Source: Xylocopa sonorina (lineage: Eukaryota > Arthropoda > Insecta > Hymenoptera > Apidae). Taken from it: 64,000 bases of DNA. A program made the position numbers and the translations under genes. Within the stretch, counting starts at the first letter, position 1; every line of letters begins with the position of its first letter. Under the pieces are notes generated by a model, which searched no databases, was not told the DNA's origin, and saw only the letters and a list, made by a program, of their open reading frames with translations. The DNA lies in contig NC_135208.1 in the NCBI RefSeq assembly GCF_050948175.1, positions 3,162,001 to 3,226,000 of the forward strand. The letters are read 5' to 3'. Of this stretch, positions 11,878 to 22,544 are shown in pieces.

Positions 11878-11908
11878 ATGTCAGCCGTGACCAGCCCGTA
11901 CGGCCCCA
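11878..11908 (+). CDS. cas: castor-like exon 1 coding part (start codon, residues 1-10)
   Basis: A pyrimidine-rich acceptor (tttctctctgttgcag) ends at 11843, so the exon runs 11844-11908 and its 5' side is UTR. ATG at 11878 is chosen because an in-frame TGA lies at 11851-11853 and because the frame (MSAVTSPYGP plus one base) joins exactly to the next exon after a GTAAGT donor at 11909. The base at -3 is G, an acceptable context. A tiny upstream frame, ATG CAT TGA at 11845-11853, sits in the UTR. Read-through of the donor would hit TAA after 18 codons. An alternative start is the Met at residue 13, in exon 2. Confidence 0.65.
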
Positions 11909-12119
11909 GTAAGTCCCAGTATCGTCGCGAGTAACGTTGAAGTTCGAGTAAATGTTGAATAATCGCGTGTCGTGGTTGAGAAATCGAGTCAGTGGGTCAG
12001 TTAGAAGCGTCAGAGGCACTGTTTCCCTTGACCGTGGGCCTGGATCGCCTGCAGAGCCACTCGTCCGGGTCCGCGGTCCCAAATTCGCTTCATTCACGCC
12101 TCGATTCGTTTGCCACCAG
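11909..12119 (+). other. castor-like intron 1 (211 bp)
   Basis: A GTAAGT donor and tgccaccag acceptor bound a GC-rich short intron. It contains stops in the coding frame (TAA 18 codons after the start), so retention would truncate the protein. No tandem repeat is visible, unlike every other intron in this window. Confidence 0.65.
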
Positions 12120-12541
12120 CGGAGATGCTTTCTGACTCTGTCTACAACTACGCGACGACCCGTCGTGGGACCGTCGAGCAGGACAGCGGCTCGCAGTACG
12201 ACAGTCAGGCCCAGAAGCCGCGCAACAAACGGAAGAACTTCAAGCCGATCAGCAGCAGGATGGTCGAGGTCTCTGACGAGTCCGAGAGGGACGACGAGGA
12301 GCTCGAGGCCATCGAGGAGAGCTCCAGCGAGGTTCTCGAGTACGAACGGAAGACCATGCTGCTGCCTGCTGACGAGAGGGCCAAACAGAGGCTCAACAAC
12401 AACGAGGTCATCCCTATGGACCTCTCTGTCGCCACCAGACCGCCGTCCTCTGAGGCTGATGACGACAGTGGAGACTCGTTGAGGCATAAGTACATGCTCG
12501 AGCAACTTAGGGCGCAGAAACTTTACTCGCCTGGCACTGAA
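12120..12541 (+). CDS. cas: castor-like exon 2 (residues 11-151: basic motif, acidic stretch, PMDLS)
   Basis: The acceptor tttgccaccag ends at 12119 and the donor GTAAGT starts at 12542. The exon enters in phase 1 and leaves in phase 0. Seen, in order: KPRNKRKNFKP at about residues 43-53, an acidic Glu/Asp/Ser stretch at about 60-86, PMDLS at 109-113, and a second Asp/Ser-rich patch before RHKYMLEQLRAQKL. Known: PxDLS is the CtBP corepressor docking motif. Short basic N-terminal motifs of the RKxxxP type recruit NuRD in FOG/SALL factors, and vertebrate CASZ1 has a KRK-containing motif near its N-terminus. Inference: this is the repression or regulatory N-terminal region with a nuclear localisation signal. 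Codon use is GC-rich and clearly unlike the flanking introns. The long antisense open frame across it is a shadow. Confidence 0.85.
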
Positions 12542-12589
12542 GTAAGTTTTTCTCAGGGTTTTTTGATTTTTGTGTGTGCTTGGAGGGTG

Positions 12590-13110
12590 GAAACGTTGAT
12601 TTTGGGATTTTTGGGCTTGTTTCGGAGTTTATTTGGGGTGTTATTATAGATAGTCGTGTGAGAGAAGGTAGAACTGATTTTGGAGTCACTTTTTGCAATT
12701 TTAAATTTTGTGATCTGCAGTTGGAGCGTTGGTTTATTCAGTAAACCTTTCTAATGTGTGGTTGGAGGGTGAATACTTTGATTTTTGGGGCTGTTTCTAG
12801 GTTTATTTGAGGTTTTAAGGCTTCTTTGGGGTTTAGTGTTTGTGGTGTATAGTTTGAAGGTGGAAAGTTTAATTTTTCAGGTTGTTTCTAGGTTTATTTG
12901 GGGTGTTAAATCTTCTTTGGGGTTTAATGTTTGTGGTGTATGGTTTGAGGGTGGAAAGTTTGATTTTGGGGTTGTTGCTGGGTTTATTTGAGGTGTTACT
13001 ATGGCTAGTCGTGTGAAGGAAGGTAGAACCGACTTTGGAGCCCCTTTTCGCAATTTTAAATATTGTGATTTGTTGTTGGAGCATTGGTTTATTTAGTAAA
13101 CCTTTTTAAT
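12590..13110 (+). repeat. Intron 2 array: 'ctgtttctaggtttatttggggtgtt' repeats
   Basis: Short units of 60-120 bp with 'gtttatttggggtgttaaatcttctttggggttta' fill the middle. The outer copies (about 12605-12755 and 12975-13105) share 'agtcgtgtgagagaaggtagaac...tttggagtcnctttttgcaattttaaat'. Directly downstream of exon 2. Confidence 0.8.
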
Positions 13111-13189
13111 GTACAATTGGAGCATAGAAAGTTTGATGCTGAGCTTGTTTCTGGATTTATTTGGGGTGCTGCTATATCAAATCGCATGG

Positions 13190-13975
13190 GGGAGGCTTTA
13201 GAGACCAATTGTAAAGTAGAGAAGACTTTCTTCGTTTATTAAAACTTTCTAATTTGAGATTAGAGCATAGAAACTTTAATGCAGAGCTTTTTTCTATTTT
13301 TATTCGCGTTGTAATTGAATCAAATCACATGGTGGAAGAGTTAGAGACTTATAAAGTAAAATTGTTCCTTTGGGGTTTCTTTAGTTTGAAATGCACTTGA
13401 TTTCCATAAAACCTTGTATATAGTTTAAATGCACCATATTTTATGTTCTGATTGTCCAAGTAAAGAAACCTTGTTGCTAATCTTCCTTCTACTTTTATTT
13501 ATATTGCCATTAGATCAAGCCTTAGAAACTTATAAAGTAGACAAGAAGATATTGGAGTATCTTTATTCTAAAGTGCATTTGGTTTCCATAAAACCTTGTA
13601 TATAGCTTAAATGGACCATATTATTTATTTTAATTGACCAAACAAGAAAACCTTAATATCAACCTTCCATCTACCTTTATTCATATTGCCACTGTATCAA
13701 ACCACATGGTGGAAGCCTCAGAACTTATAAAGTAAAATTGTTTCTTTGGTGTCTCTTTAATGTGAAGTGCACTAGATTTCCATAAAACCTTGTACATAGT
13801 TTAAATGGACCATATTTCTTGCTTTAATTGTCCAACCATGGAAACCTTGATGCCAAACTTCATATTGCCCCTACATGAAACCTTAGAAACTCATAAAGTA
13901 GAAAACAAGGTATTGAAGAGTCTTTATTCTAAATTGAACTAAGTTTTGATAAAACCTTCTGCACACTTAAACGAA
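13190..13975 (+). repeat. Intron 2 array, about 180-190-bp period (3-4 copies)
   Basis: 'tccataaaaccttgtatata' recurs near 13406, 13587 and 13779, with 'aaatggaccatatt...ttaattgtccaa' after it and 'cttagaaacttataaagtaga' before it. It ends about 25 bp before the exon 3 acceptor. Confidence 0.85.
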
Positions 13976-14003
13976 TCATATTATTGTCCTTCTGATCGAC
14001 CAG

Positions 14004-14286
14004 GCGCGGAGTCCAAACTCAGAGTCCTCAGAGAAAAGCGGCAGCGTAGTTCTGGACGCAGACTCAGGTCGCCTGGACGACACGCCGTTCGAGGACGACA
14101 GAGTTCAGGACGTGGACGGAGACATCGACTGCGAGGAGAAGAAACCCTTCGAGGGGATGAGGGAGTACGCTGAGTCGACGATGCAGGAGTTACTGGCGAT
14201 CTACGGATTGGCCAGTGGCGAGCTGGCGGTCAGCAAGCAGCTCCCAGCGACCTTCTTAAACCCAGCCACTGGCCATCAGCCTCACG
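14004..14286 (+). CDS. cas: castor-like exon 3 (residues 152-245: conserved YAESTMQELL block)
   Basis: The acceptor ccttctgatcgaccag ends at 14003 and the donor GTGAGT starts at 14287. The exon enters in phase 0 and leaves in phase 1. Seen: a Ser/Asp-rich acidic stretch (about 152-195), then REYAESTMQELLAIYGL at 204-220, followed by SGELAVSKQLPATFLNPATG. Known: vertebrate CASZ1 has a comparable segment (DYAxSTMxEFLxxFG) upstream of its zinc fingers, as I recall the family. This is the strongest evidence for the castor assignment. The adjacent downstream intron is 35.5 kb, a typical place for enhancers in developmental regulators. A wholly different transcription factor with a convergent helix cannot be excluded without a search. 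Confidence 0.88.
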
Positions 14287-14880
14287 GTGAGTCTTTTTAT
14301 CCTGCTCTCGATCTAAAATCGCGTAGACAGATCGATTTAAAGGCTCGCTACGTGGGCGTTACCTTCTGCAATGCCTCGACACGCTCGCGTGCGACGAAAC
14401 AAGCGTCGACTGGAGGCCACGAATGGCAGCCGCGTCTTTGTTATTCGCGACGCACAGCGTCTCGAGGAGAAATCGTTGGAAACGGGCATCGAGGAACAGC
14501 TGTGGACGATTGGCTGCCGCGAAATTTGGGGCTGGCCTACGGGACGAACGATTGACAACTGCTAGTGGCTGGCACAGTCGACGCTTGGCGCGAAATCAAT
14601 CGATCCTCGCGGTTCGAATTCGAGGCTGAGAGCCACTCGTTGGTTCTGACTTTGGTAAACAGAGTTTTAGAGCCGACTGTACCCAGCCTGCAACCAGAAC
14701 AGAATGTGTGGCACTTACATATTGCCAGCGCATCGCGTATGCGCGCACGTGAATATGCGATGGCTCAAGATGGCCGACTTATAACTCATAAAGTCGGCTG
14801 GCGATCGATGGATGCCTTTGAGATCGCAAGGAACCGTCGTTTCCAGCGAGCGCGTGGGTCGACGGTCCCTGCGAATTCCG
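14287..14880. other. Unique start of intron 3
   Basis: GC-richer non-repetitive DNA right after the exon 3 donor. Three-frame open reading here (147 codons continuing exon 3 through the donor) is plausible only as intron retention. No domain. Confidence 0.35.
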
Positions 14881-15725
14881 CTCGCTGACGAGTCAATCTT
14901 CCTCGCCTTCCGTCCTCACTGATTGGTCCATCGCCAGCCACGACTCTCCACTTCCTTAAAAAAGTTACGCAATTCTCTTTAAACTTACCTTTTCGTTTTT
15001 TTTTCAAATTGTTCGACGTCGAATCTTGGTTTCGTGAAATTCTATGAATCTTTCTCTGCGAGTGGCAATCTTGCTTGCCTTCCGTCGTCACTGATTGGTC
15101 CATCGCCAGCCACGACTCTCCACTTCCTTAAAAAAGTTACGCAATTCTCTTTAAACTTACCTTTTCGTTTTTTTTTTTCAAATTGTTCGACGTCGAATCT
15201 TGGTTTCGTGAAATTCTATGAATCTTTCTCTGCGAGTGGCAATCTTGCTTGCCTTCCGTCGTCACTGATTGGTCCATCGCCAGCCACGACTCTCCACTTC
15301 CTTAAAAAAGTTACGCAATTCTCTTTAAACTTACCTTTTCGTTTTTTTTTCAAATTGTTCGACGTCGAATCTTGGTTTCGTGAAATTCCATGAATCTTTC
15401 TCTGCGAGTGGCAATCTTGGTTGCCTTCCGTCGTCACTGATTGGTCCATCGCCAGCCACGACTCTCCACTTCCTTAAAAAAGTTACGCAATTCTCTTTAA
15501 ACCTACCTTTTCGTTTTTTTTTTCAAATTGTTCGACGTCGAATCTTGGTTTCGTGAAATTCCATGAATCTTTCTCTGCGAGTGGCAATCTTGCTTGCCTT
15601 CCGTCGTTACTGATTGGTCCATCGCCAGCCACGACTCTCCACTTCCTTAAAAAAGTTACGCAATTCTCTTTAAACCTACTTTTTCGTTTTTTTTCAAATT
15701 GTTCGACGTCGAATCTTTGGTTTGT
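14881..15725 (+). repeat. 172-174-bp tandem repeat (5 near-identical copies) with CCAAT-type motif
   Basis: 'actgattggtccatcgccag' starts at 14918, 15090, 15264, 15436 and 15609. Copies are nearly identical and differ mainly in the length of a T-run, so the array is young. Each unit holds GATTGG (reverse CCAAT) and gttcgacgtcgaatc. Open frames here are repeat by-products. Confidence 0.97.
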
Positions 15726-15960
15726 GGTTTTGTTGAGGAGAAATGGAAAATGGTGCGTGGAATTCTATGAATTTCTCGAGAGAGAGTGACTCATCGTTCT
15801 AAGTTCCTCCTCGACCCCCCCTCGATTATGTAAGCTGACCTTACGTCGATGTAAAAGGACCCTCTTCTTGGCTATTGTCGCTCGATTAAGGCTGGGAACG
15901 ATCTTGGTTTCGACGCGATTTAAGTCGTTCTGGCTATTGCTGGGGAACTGACCGCGTGAA
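15726..15960. other. Short unique spacer between two arrays
   Basis: GC-richer sequence without a coding signal. Confidence 0.3.
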
Positions 15961-17024
15961 ATCGGATGCGATGTGGCTCGTCTCGTCTTTGGAACCGGAA
16001 GTCATGCTTCTGTAATGTGTCACTTGGTTCTAATCTCGAATTAAAGCGAGAAGATTCAATTTTCTAATCTTGAGTTATAAAAAGTAACTTGTGATGCTAG
16101 AAATATTAATATGCGATGTGTTTCGTCTCAGGAACCGGAAATTGTGACTCCACAGTATGTCAGGAACCGGAAATCTTGCCTCCACTGTGTGTCACTTGGT
16201 TCTAATCTCGAATTAAAGCGAGAAGATTCAATTTTCGAATTTTAGATTATAAAAAGTAATTTTTGATGCTAGAAATATTAATATGCGATGTGTTTCGTCT
16301 CAGGAACCGGAAATTGTGACTTCGCAGTATGTCAGGAACCGGAAATCTTGCCTCCACTGTGTGTCACATGGTTTTAATCTCGAATTAAAGCGAGAAGATT
16401 CAATTTTCGAATTTTAGATTATAAAAAGTAATTTTTGATGCTAGAAATATTAATATGCGATGTGATTTGTCTCAGAAACCGGAAATTGTACGTCCACAGA
16501 ATGTTAGGAACCGGAAATCATGCTTCTGTAATGTGTCACTTGGTTCTAATCTCGAATTAAAGCGAGAAGATTCAATTTTCTAATCTTGAGTTATAAAAAA
16601 TAATTTGTGATGCTAGAAATATCAATATGCGATGTGTTTCGTCTCAGGAACCGGAAATTGTGACTCCACAGTATGTCAGGAACCGGAAATCTTGCCTCCA
16701 CTGTGTGTCATTTGGTTCTAATCTCGAATTAAAGCCAGAAGTTGTTTAATTTTCGAATCTTAAATTACAGAAAGTAAATTTTGATGTTAGAAATATTAAA
16801 ATGCGACTTGTGTCGTCTCGAAAACCGGAAGTCTTGCCTCCATAATGTGTCACATGGTTTCAACCTTGAATTAAAGCAAGAAAATGTTTAATTCTCGAAT
16901 CTTGAGTAATAAAAAGTAAATTGTGAAGCAAGAAATATTAAACTGTGACTTGTTTCGTCTCAGAAATCAGAAATCTTGCTTCTGTAATGTGTTAAATGGT
17001 TTTAACTTCGAACTAAAGATTAAT
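15961..17024 (+). repeat. About 171-bp tandem array rich in ETS-like CCGGAA motifs (6 copies)
   Basis: 'gtcacttggttctaatctcg' and variants start near 16020, 16191, 16363, 16535, 16707 and 16849. Most units hold two AACCGGAAAT/GT motifs about 31 bp apart, some ten CCGGAA in total in this stretch. Also conserved are 'attaaagcgagaagattcaat' and 'gctagaaatattaatatgcgatgtg'. Confidence 0.95.
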
Positions 17025-17335
17025 CCTTCGAGAAGCTTTAGTTTCGAAATTTTTGATTGTCGAAAGAGAATTGGCGATTTTAATGAAATTAAAAGAAGAC
17101 TGGCCAACGCGAAGCTTCAGTTTTGAAATTTTTGAATTGTAGAAAGAGAATTGGCGATTTTAATGGAATTAAAAGTAGACTGGCCAACGCGAAGCTTCAG
17201 TTTTGAAATTTTTGATTGTAGAAAGAGAATTGGCGATTTTAATGAAATTAAAAGAAGACTGGCCAACGCGAAGCTTCGAAGTTTTGAAATTTTTGATTGT
17301 AGAAAGAGAATTGGCGATTTTAATGATATTAAAAG
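17025..17335 (+). repeat. 80-bp tandem repeat (4 copies)
   Basis: 'gaaagagaattggcgatttt' recurs near 17061, 17141, 17221 and 17302, with 'aaaagaagactggccaacgc'. Near-identical copies. The unit is not a multiple of 3. Confidence 0.93.
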
Positions 17336-17829
17336 GTGGAATAAGAGGACTGGCCAGCGCGAACGAACGATTTTTATTCAAGTCAGTCTCAACAGGTGTC
17401 CAAAATGGCCCCCACCCGTGGCGGATATCATTTTCAGCCGAGTAGAACGTCCGAAGAAAGAATCGCGTTATCAGTTAATGAATCTCTTCTCCACCCCGTC
17501 GAAAAGAGCCAGCCTGCCCCCTCCATCGCCCCTCGTGGCCCTCGACAATAGCGGGGACCGATGAATTTTGAAAAGAGGCGAAATAAAAAATGATCCTCTC
17601 GGACGAGCAGCCTGCGCACTCGTCTCTCTCATTCCAAACGGATGCCTCGAGCTTGTCCAGCCCTCTCTTTTCATCCTTCCCGCCTTTTATCCGGCTGGGA
17701 TGATTAATGGGTTCACGTGGAGGCATCGTTGGTCCACCACCGCCTCTCTCGGCTTTTCTGCTTTCCATCCTCCAGGATTACCACCCCCTCTCTCTCTTCT
17801 TGAGACACTCTCGAACTCGAGACACCCTC
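17336..17829. other. Unique GC-rich island; no gene seen
   Basis: Overlapping open frames on both strands up to 137 codons, no domain. Candidate regulatory island. Confidence 0.3.
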
Positions 17830-18600
17830 CGATATTGCTCCACTGTCTTCTGCATTCCCTCAAATTAACTTCGAAATATATTTTTTATATTCTTTCTGAG
17901 GAAATTCTTATTTTTTAACGTGAGATTTGTCTCTCTTCTCTCACTCTAACGCGACTCACCCTCGAATATTGCTCCACTGTTCTCTGCATTCCCCTAAATT
18001 GACTCTGAAATGAATTTTGTATTTTTCTTCAGAGCAAATTCTTATTTTTTAATGTGAATATTGCTTTACTGCCTTCTTTATTCCTCCAAATTGGCTCTGA
18101 AATATATTTTCTATTTTTTTTCAGAGGAAATTCTTATTTTTTAATGTGAAGTTTGTCTCGATTATTTGTTAGTCTCTCTTTTTTTCACTCTCGAGACACT
18201 GTAACTCGATTCACCCTCGATTATTGCTCCACTGTCTTCTGCATTCCTCCAAATTAACTTCAAAACGTATTTTATATTTTTTTTCAGAAGAAATTCTTAT
18301 TTTTTAATGTGAGATTGGTCTCGATTAGTTATTAGTCTCTCTTCTTTTACTCTAACGCGATTCACCCTCGAATATTGCTCCACTGTTTTCAGTATTCCTC
18401 TAAATTGACTCTGAAATGTATTTCGCATTTTTTTTCAGAAGAAATTCTTATTTTTCACTGTGAGATTCGTCTCGATTGTTTGTTAGTCTCTCTGGAGACA
18501 CTCTGACTCGATTCACCCTCGAATATTGTGCTCCACTGTCTTCTTTATTCCCCCAAATTGGCTTCAAAAAGTGTTTTCTATATTTTATTTTCGTTCGTCA
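17830..18600 (+). repeat. Tandem array, about 100-165-bp variable period (6 copies)
   Basis: 'attgctccactgtcttctgcattcc' recurs near 17833, 17966, 18059 (diverged), 18224, 18375 and 18530, followed by 'aaattgactctgaaatgnatttt' and 'cagangaaattcttattttttaatgtgag'. Confidence 0.85.
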
Positions 18601-19194
18601 CTGTGAGATCGGTTTCGATTGGTCGTTGGACGGTTTTTAAGGTGAAGCAAGAATGGTTGGCGCATTCCATCGCTTGGACAGAGGCGACGTCAGGGTTCAT
18701 AGAAAAGGCTGGACGCCTCTGTGAAGAGGCTGAAGAGACAGCCTCGTTCTCAAGGCGATTCAGCGGCGACACGCGGTTTTCTGCGAGCGCCGCTTTTACA
18801 TGATAAATTATGCGCGATCTTTTCGCAAGTATCAATCCGAGAGATACAACGCGGCGAGCAAGAGTCGGCTTTTGTTCCTCTGCGAGGCTCGCGTGGGTGG
18901 CGACGCTGGCGGGGACCGAAGAGACGCTTCGCGTTGAGGATTCCCTCGATTTCTGTCGACTATTAATGAAAACACTCGTCCTTTTAATTGGTTTCTGAAT
19001 TTAACAGCAGAATTCACTGAGAATTCCGCCTTTTCTTCGCATTTTTTTACTCTCACTCTCGTTTTATTGCTTCTTCTCCGCTCTTAAGTCGAGTTTAGGA
19101 TCCCTGGCACGTCGCCATTTAATTCTTCCATCGTCACGCGGATGCAACTCACCGAGCAACGCAATTAATAACAGTTGTTCTGTCGTTTTGTTGC
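18601..19194. other. Unique island; no gene seen
   Basis: GC-richer, with short overlapping open frames and no domain. It separates two arrays. Confidence 0.3.
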
Positions 19195-19930
19195 ACTCTT
19201 GCATTTAAGAAATTCTAGCGCTAATAAAACTGACGCGAGATTATTGAAATCGCTAAAAGATCATAGTATGGACTCTAATCAATGCATAAAAAAATATAAT
19301 GGAAATTTGCTTATTCAAAATGGCGTGGAAATAAGGATTCAAAGCTTTTGTAGTCTTCTTCTTGATCTTATGCATTACAAAAATTATAGCGTTAACAATA
19401 CTAAAGCTAGTTAATTAAAATTGCTGAAAGATCATAGTACAGACTCTAATCAATGCATGAAAAATAAATAATGGAAGTCTGTTTATTCAAAATGGCGTGG
19501 ATGTAGGGTTCGAAGATTAAGTAGTCTTTTTCCTGAATTGACGCTTTAAAAAAATTGTAGCATTAACAAAACTGAAGCAAGATAATTAAAATTGCCAAAT
19601 AATCATAGTACAAACTCTAATCAATGCATAGAAAAAAAATCATGGAGATCTGCTCATTAACAATGGCGTGGAAAATTCATTAGTAGAATTCGAAGCTTTT
19701 CTAGTCTTCTTCTTGCACTCACGCATTAAAAAAATTATAGCACTAACAAAACTGAAGCGAGACAATTGAAATCGCTGAAAGTTCATAGTACGGACTCCAA
19801 CCAATGCATAAAAAAAGAATAATGAAAATCTGTCGATTAACAATGGGCGCAAAAAATTCTCCAGTGTTCCATACTCTTCTTCTTGACCTTACGCATTAAA
19901 AAAATGATCCCACTACTAAAACTAATATTT
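19195..19930 (+). repeat. Tandem array, family A, second locus (+ orientation, 4 copies)
   Basis: Units match the array at 11030-11591: 'catagtacggactccaatcaatgcat', an A-run, 'attaacaatggcgtgg', 'cttcttcttgnactcacgcatt', 'aaaattatagcattaac'. The period is about 170-190 bp. Confidence 0.9.
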
Positions 19931-20429
19931 GTTGTGAGAATTGGCAGCGTTAAAAATCGAATTACTGTCTGTTAAATCAAAGATGGTGGTCGCAGAGATT
20001 TTATTTGAGAGGAATCGTCTCGAGTTCGCGAGGGGGGCCCAGTTTTAATAATGCTGGCAGCGGCGTTCCACGATTTTTCTTTGTCAAACGCTGCTCAGAT
20101 AAGGGTTAACGTATTTCAGCCTCTGCTGCTGGGTTTTTTTTCTTCCTCTGGCCTCTCACAATAAACGCGCGGCGGAGATTCAACAGGTCGCCGATCCCAA
20201 AGGGCTCCCGACACCTCCTGTCATCCGGACCCGGGCCCTTTTGTCTCCCAACGGAGCAGCTCCGATTTCGATCTTGCGACAGACCTTACTCTCTCTCTAC
20301 CTTCGTACAGACCATGCTCAATACCTCTAACGTGCTCGAGTGGCCTACACGAGGGACATAAAAGCGTCGAAACCCCGTGCGATACCCCTTTTCTCGACCA
20401 ACTACGAAACTGAGGGATCGAGGCGAGGA
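19931..20429. other. Unique spacer between oppositely oriented family A arrays
   Basis: GC-richer DNA with no gene. Its left edge (19933-19987, 'cagcgttaaaaatcgaattact...aaatcaaagatg') reappears as a reverse complement at about 21049-21103. Confidence 0.5.
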
Positions 20430-20960
20430 CGATTTCATTTGTGGATTTTTCACGCCATTGTTCATCGACAGATTTTCGCTGTTTTTTTTTTATACGTTGG
20501 GTGGAGTCTGTTCTTCGGTTTCGTAGCAATTTTAATTGTATCGGTCTAGTTTTATTAGTGTAATAATTTTTTCAATGCGCGAGGTCGAGAAGAAGACTAT
20601 GGAGTACTAGAGAATTTTTTGCGCCATTGTTAATCGACTGATTTTTACAATTTTTTTTTTATATGTTAGCTGGAGTCTGTTCTTTGATTTTGTGGCAATT
20701 TTAATTGTATTGATGTAGTTTTAATAGTGTAAGAATTTTTTTAATGCGGAAGTTCAGTAACGAGACTGTGAAAGCTTGGAGCTCTACTCGCGGATTTTTT
20801 ACGCCATTGTTAATCGATAGATTTTTGCAATTTTTTTTTTTGTGCGTTCAGTGGAGTCTGTTCTTTGGTTTCGTGGCAATTTTAATTATATTTGCGCGAT
20901 ACCTTTTTTCTGGTTCAACTATGAAACTGAGGGGACTGAAACGAGGACGATTTCATTTGT
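20430..20960 (-). repeat. Tandem array, family A, inverted copy (3 copies)
   Basis: Read on the minus strand the units match family A: 'agaacagactccacctaac'-like text, an A-run, 'cgattaacaatggcgcaaaaaattct', 'cttcttctcgacct'. On the + strand the marker is 'cgccattgttaatcga' near 20451, 20622 and 20801. Confidence 0.9.
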
Positions 20961-21500
20961 GGATTTTCGTAGCGTTGGCTGCACTTGTCTGACGATAATT
21001 ACCATTAGAAACTCTCGAAAAATCGTCACAAAATCTCTCTGAGCGTCATCTTTGATTTAGCAGACAATAATTCGAATTTTAACGCTGGCAATTTTCACAA
21101 AAATTTTCTAAAGAAGAGAGTATTTCTATACTTGGGTGCTGTAGCGTTGGCTGCACTTCTCTGACGATAATTACCATTAGAAACCTTCGAAAAATCGTTT
21201 CTCGAATTTTAACGCTGACAATTTTTACTATTGTGACTTAAAAACGCCAGAAAAGAGAATATTTCTATACTTGGGTGCTGCAGCGTTGGGTGCTCATTTC
21301 TGACGACAATAACCACGCGAAACTCTCGAAAAATGTTTCGAAAACCGTTCAATCGTCATGAAATCTAAAAAGAAATCTCCTAAAATCTTAAAAACGCCAG
21401 AAAAGACAATATTTCTGAACTTGGGTGCTGTAGCGTTGGGTGCTCAAGTTTGGCGACAATAGCCACGCGAAACTCTCGAAAAATGTTTCCAGAACCATTG
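20961..21500 (+). repeat. Tandem array, about 140-172-bp period (4 copies)
   Basis: 'gcgttggntgc' recurs near 20972, 21144, 21284 and 21433, each preceded (from copy 2) by 'aatatttctatacttgggtgct' and followed by 'gacgataattaccannngaaactctcgaaaaat'. Confidence 0.85.
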
Positions 21501-22130
21501 AATTCGTCGAGCAGGATTAAATGGCCGCTGGTCTGGTTGGAATATCGCGATAAGTGGGATCTAACAGCAGTTGGGTGAAAAACGAAGGGATCCACGTCGA
21601 CTGGAATCGCGGCTACGTTTTATGGAAGCTTTTATGAAAGCCGTTACGAGCGACTGCGAGGAACTAGGGCTGCTTCTGTTGAACACGTGAGGCCTCCTTC
21701 TCTCTCTCTCTCTCTCTCTCGTCTCTCTCTCGACTTCGTTCGTACGCTAATGGAAAGATCGAAACGAATTCAGTAACCCGTCGCAGGAGGATTCGCTCGC
21801 GACTGTCGCTGATGTCCGCTTCCGGGTCAATTGGATCTCCTTTTTTTCTCTTTCTCTCTTTCTCTCTGTCTCTCTTTCTGGTCGTCAATTAAGCTCTGAG
21901 TCAGACCACGGCACATCCGAGGATTATTGACGTTCGTACGGCCCTCGTCGAATGGCTTATTTACACGTGTCTCGAGAATTATTTTTCACGTTCCAGGAAA
22001 TTATCGACGTGGTTTAATGGCCACGTCGTCGTTCAGCTCTCTTTTTTCTATTTTGGAGACGAATTTTTCTGTCGACGTTGATATTTGGTTTTTGTGTTGC
22101 GAGAGAGAGTGTTTTGTTTCTTCTGAAAAA
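21501..22130. other. Unique island with CT microsatellites
   Basis: Contains two CT-rich runs (about 21692-21731 and 21844-21881) in otherwise GC-richer non-repetitive DNA. No gene seen. Confidence 0.4.
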
Positions 22131-22289
22131 TTAAAGTTTTATTAAAAAACGAGTTTTAATGGCTCTGTGGTCTTTCAGTTCTTTTTTTTCTATTTCACAG
22201 TTTCTTCTGAAAAATTAAATTTTTATTAAAAAACGAGTTTTAATGGCTACATGGTAGTTCAGTTCTTTTTTTTCTATTTCAGAGTGTTT

Positions 22290-22533
22290 AGTTTCTTCTG
22301 AAAAATTAAATTTTTATATAAAAGATAGCTAACTGTAGTTAATAATTTTGATAAATCAGAATTTTTCAGAAGAAATTAAATGAAATTATAGGAGAAATAA
22401 AAAGAGTGTAATTAATTGCTCTGAATTTTGCTTATAATTTTCAGAGTCCACAGAATACTAAGTATAAAAAATAGTTTTACTAAACTACAGTTAGCTATCT
22501 TTTTTATAAAAATTTAATTCTTCAGAAAAAACT
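22290..22533. repeat. Inverted repeat, 51-bp arms, 48/51 matching
   Basis: Left arm 22290-22340 and right arm 22483-22533 are reverse complements with three mismatches. The spacer is 142 bp. Core: agatagctaactgtagtt. A transcript through this AT-rich intron could fold into a long hairpin. Confidence 0.95.
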
Positions 22534-22544
22534 AAATAGTCTCC

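Noticed and set aside
11909..11935. Continuing exon 1 past the donor to TAA as a tiny protein
   Set aside because: The GTAAGT donor and exact phase match to exon 2 make splicing far more likely.
11675..12505. 276-codon minus-strand open frame over exons 1-2
   Set aside because: It is antisense to well-supported exons, has no domain, spans an intron, and is explained by GC-rich codons.
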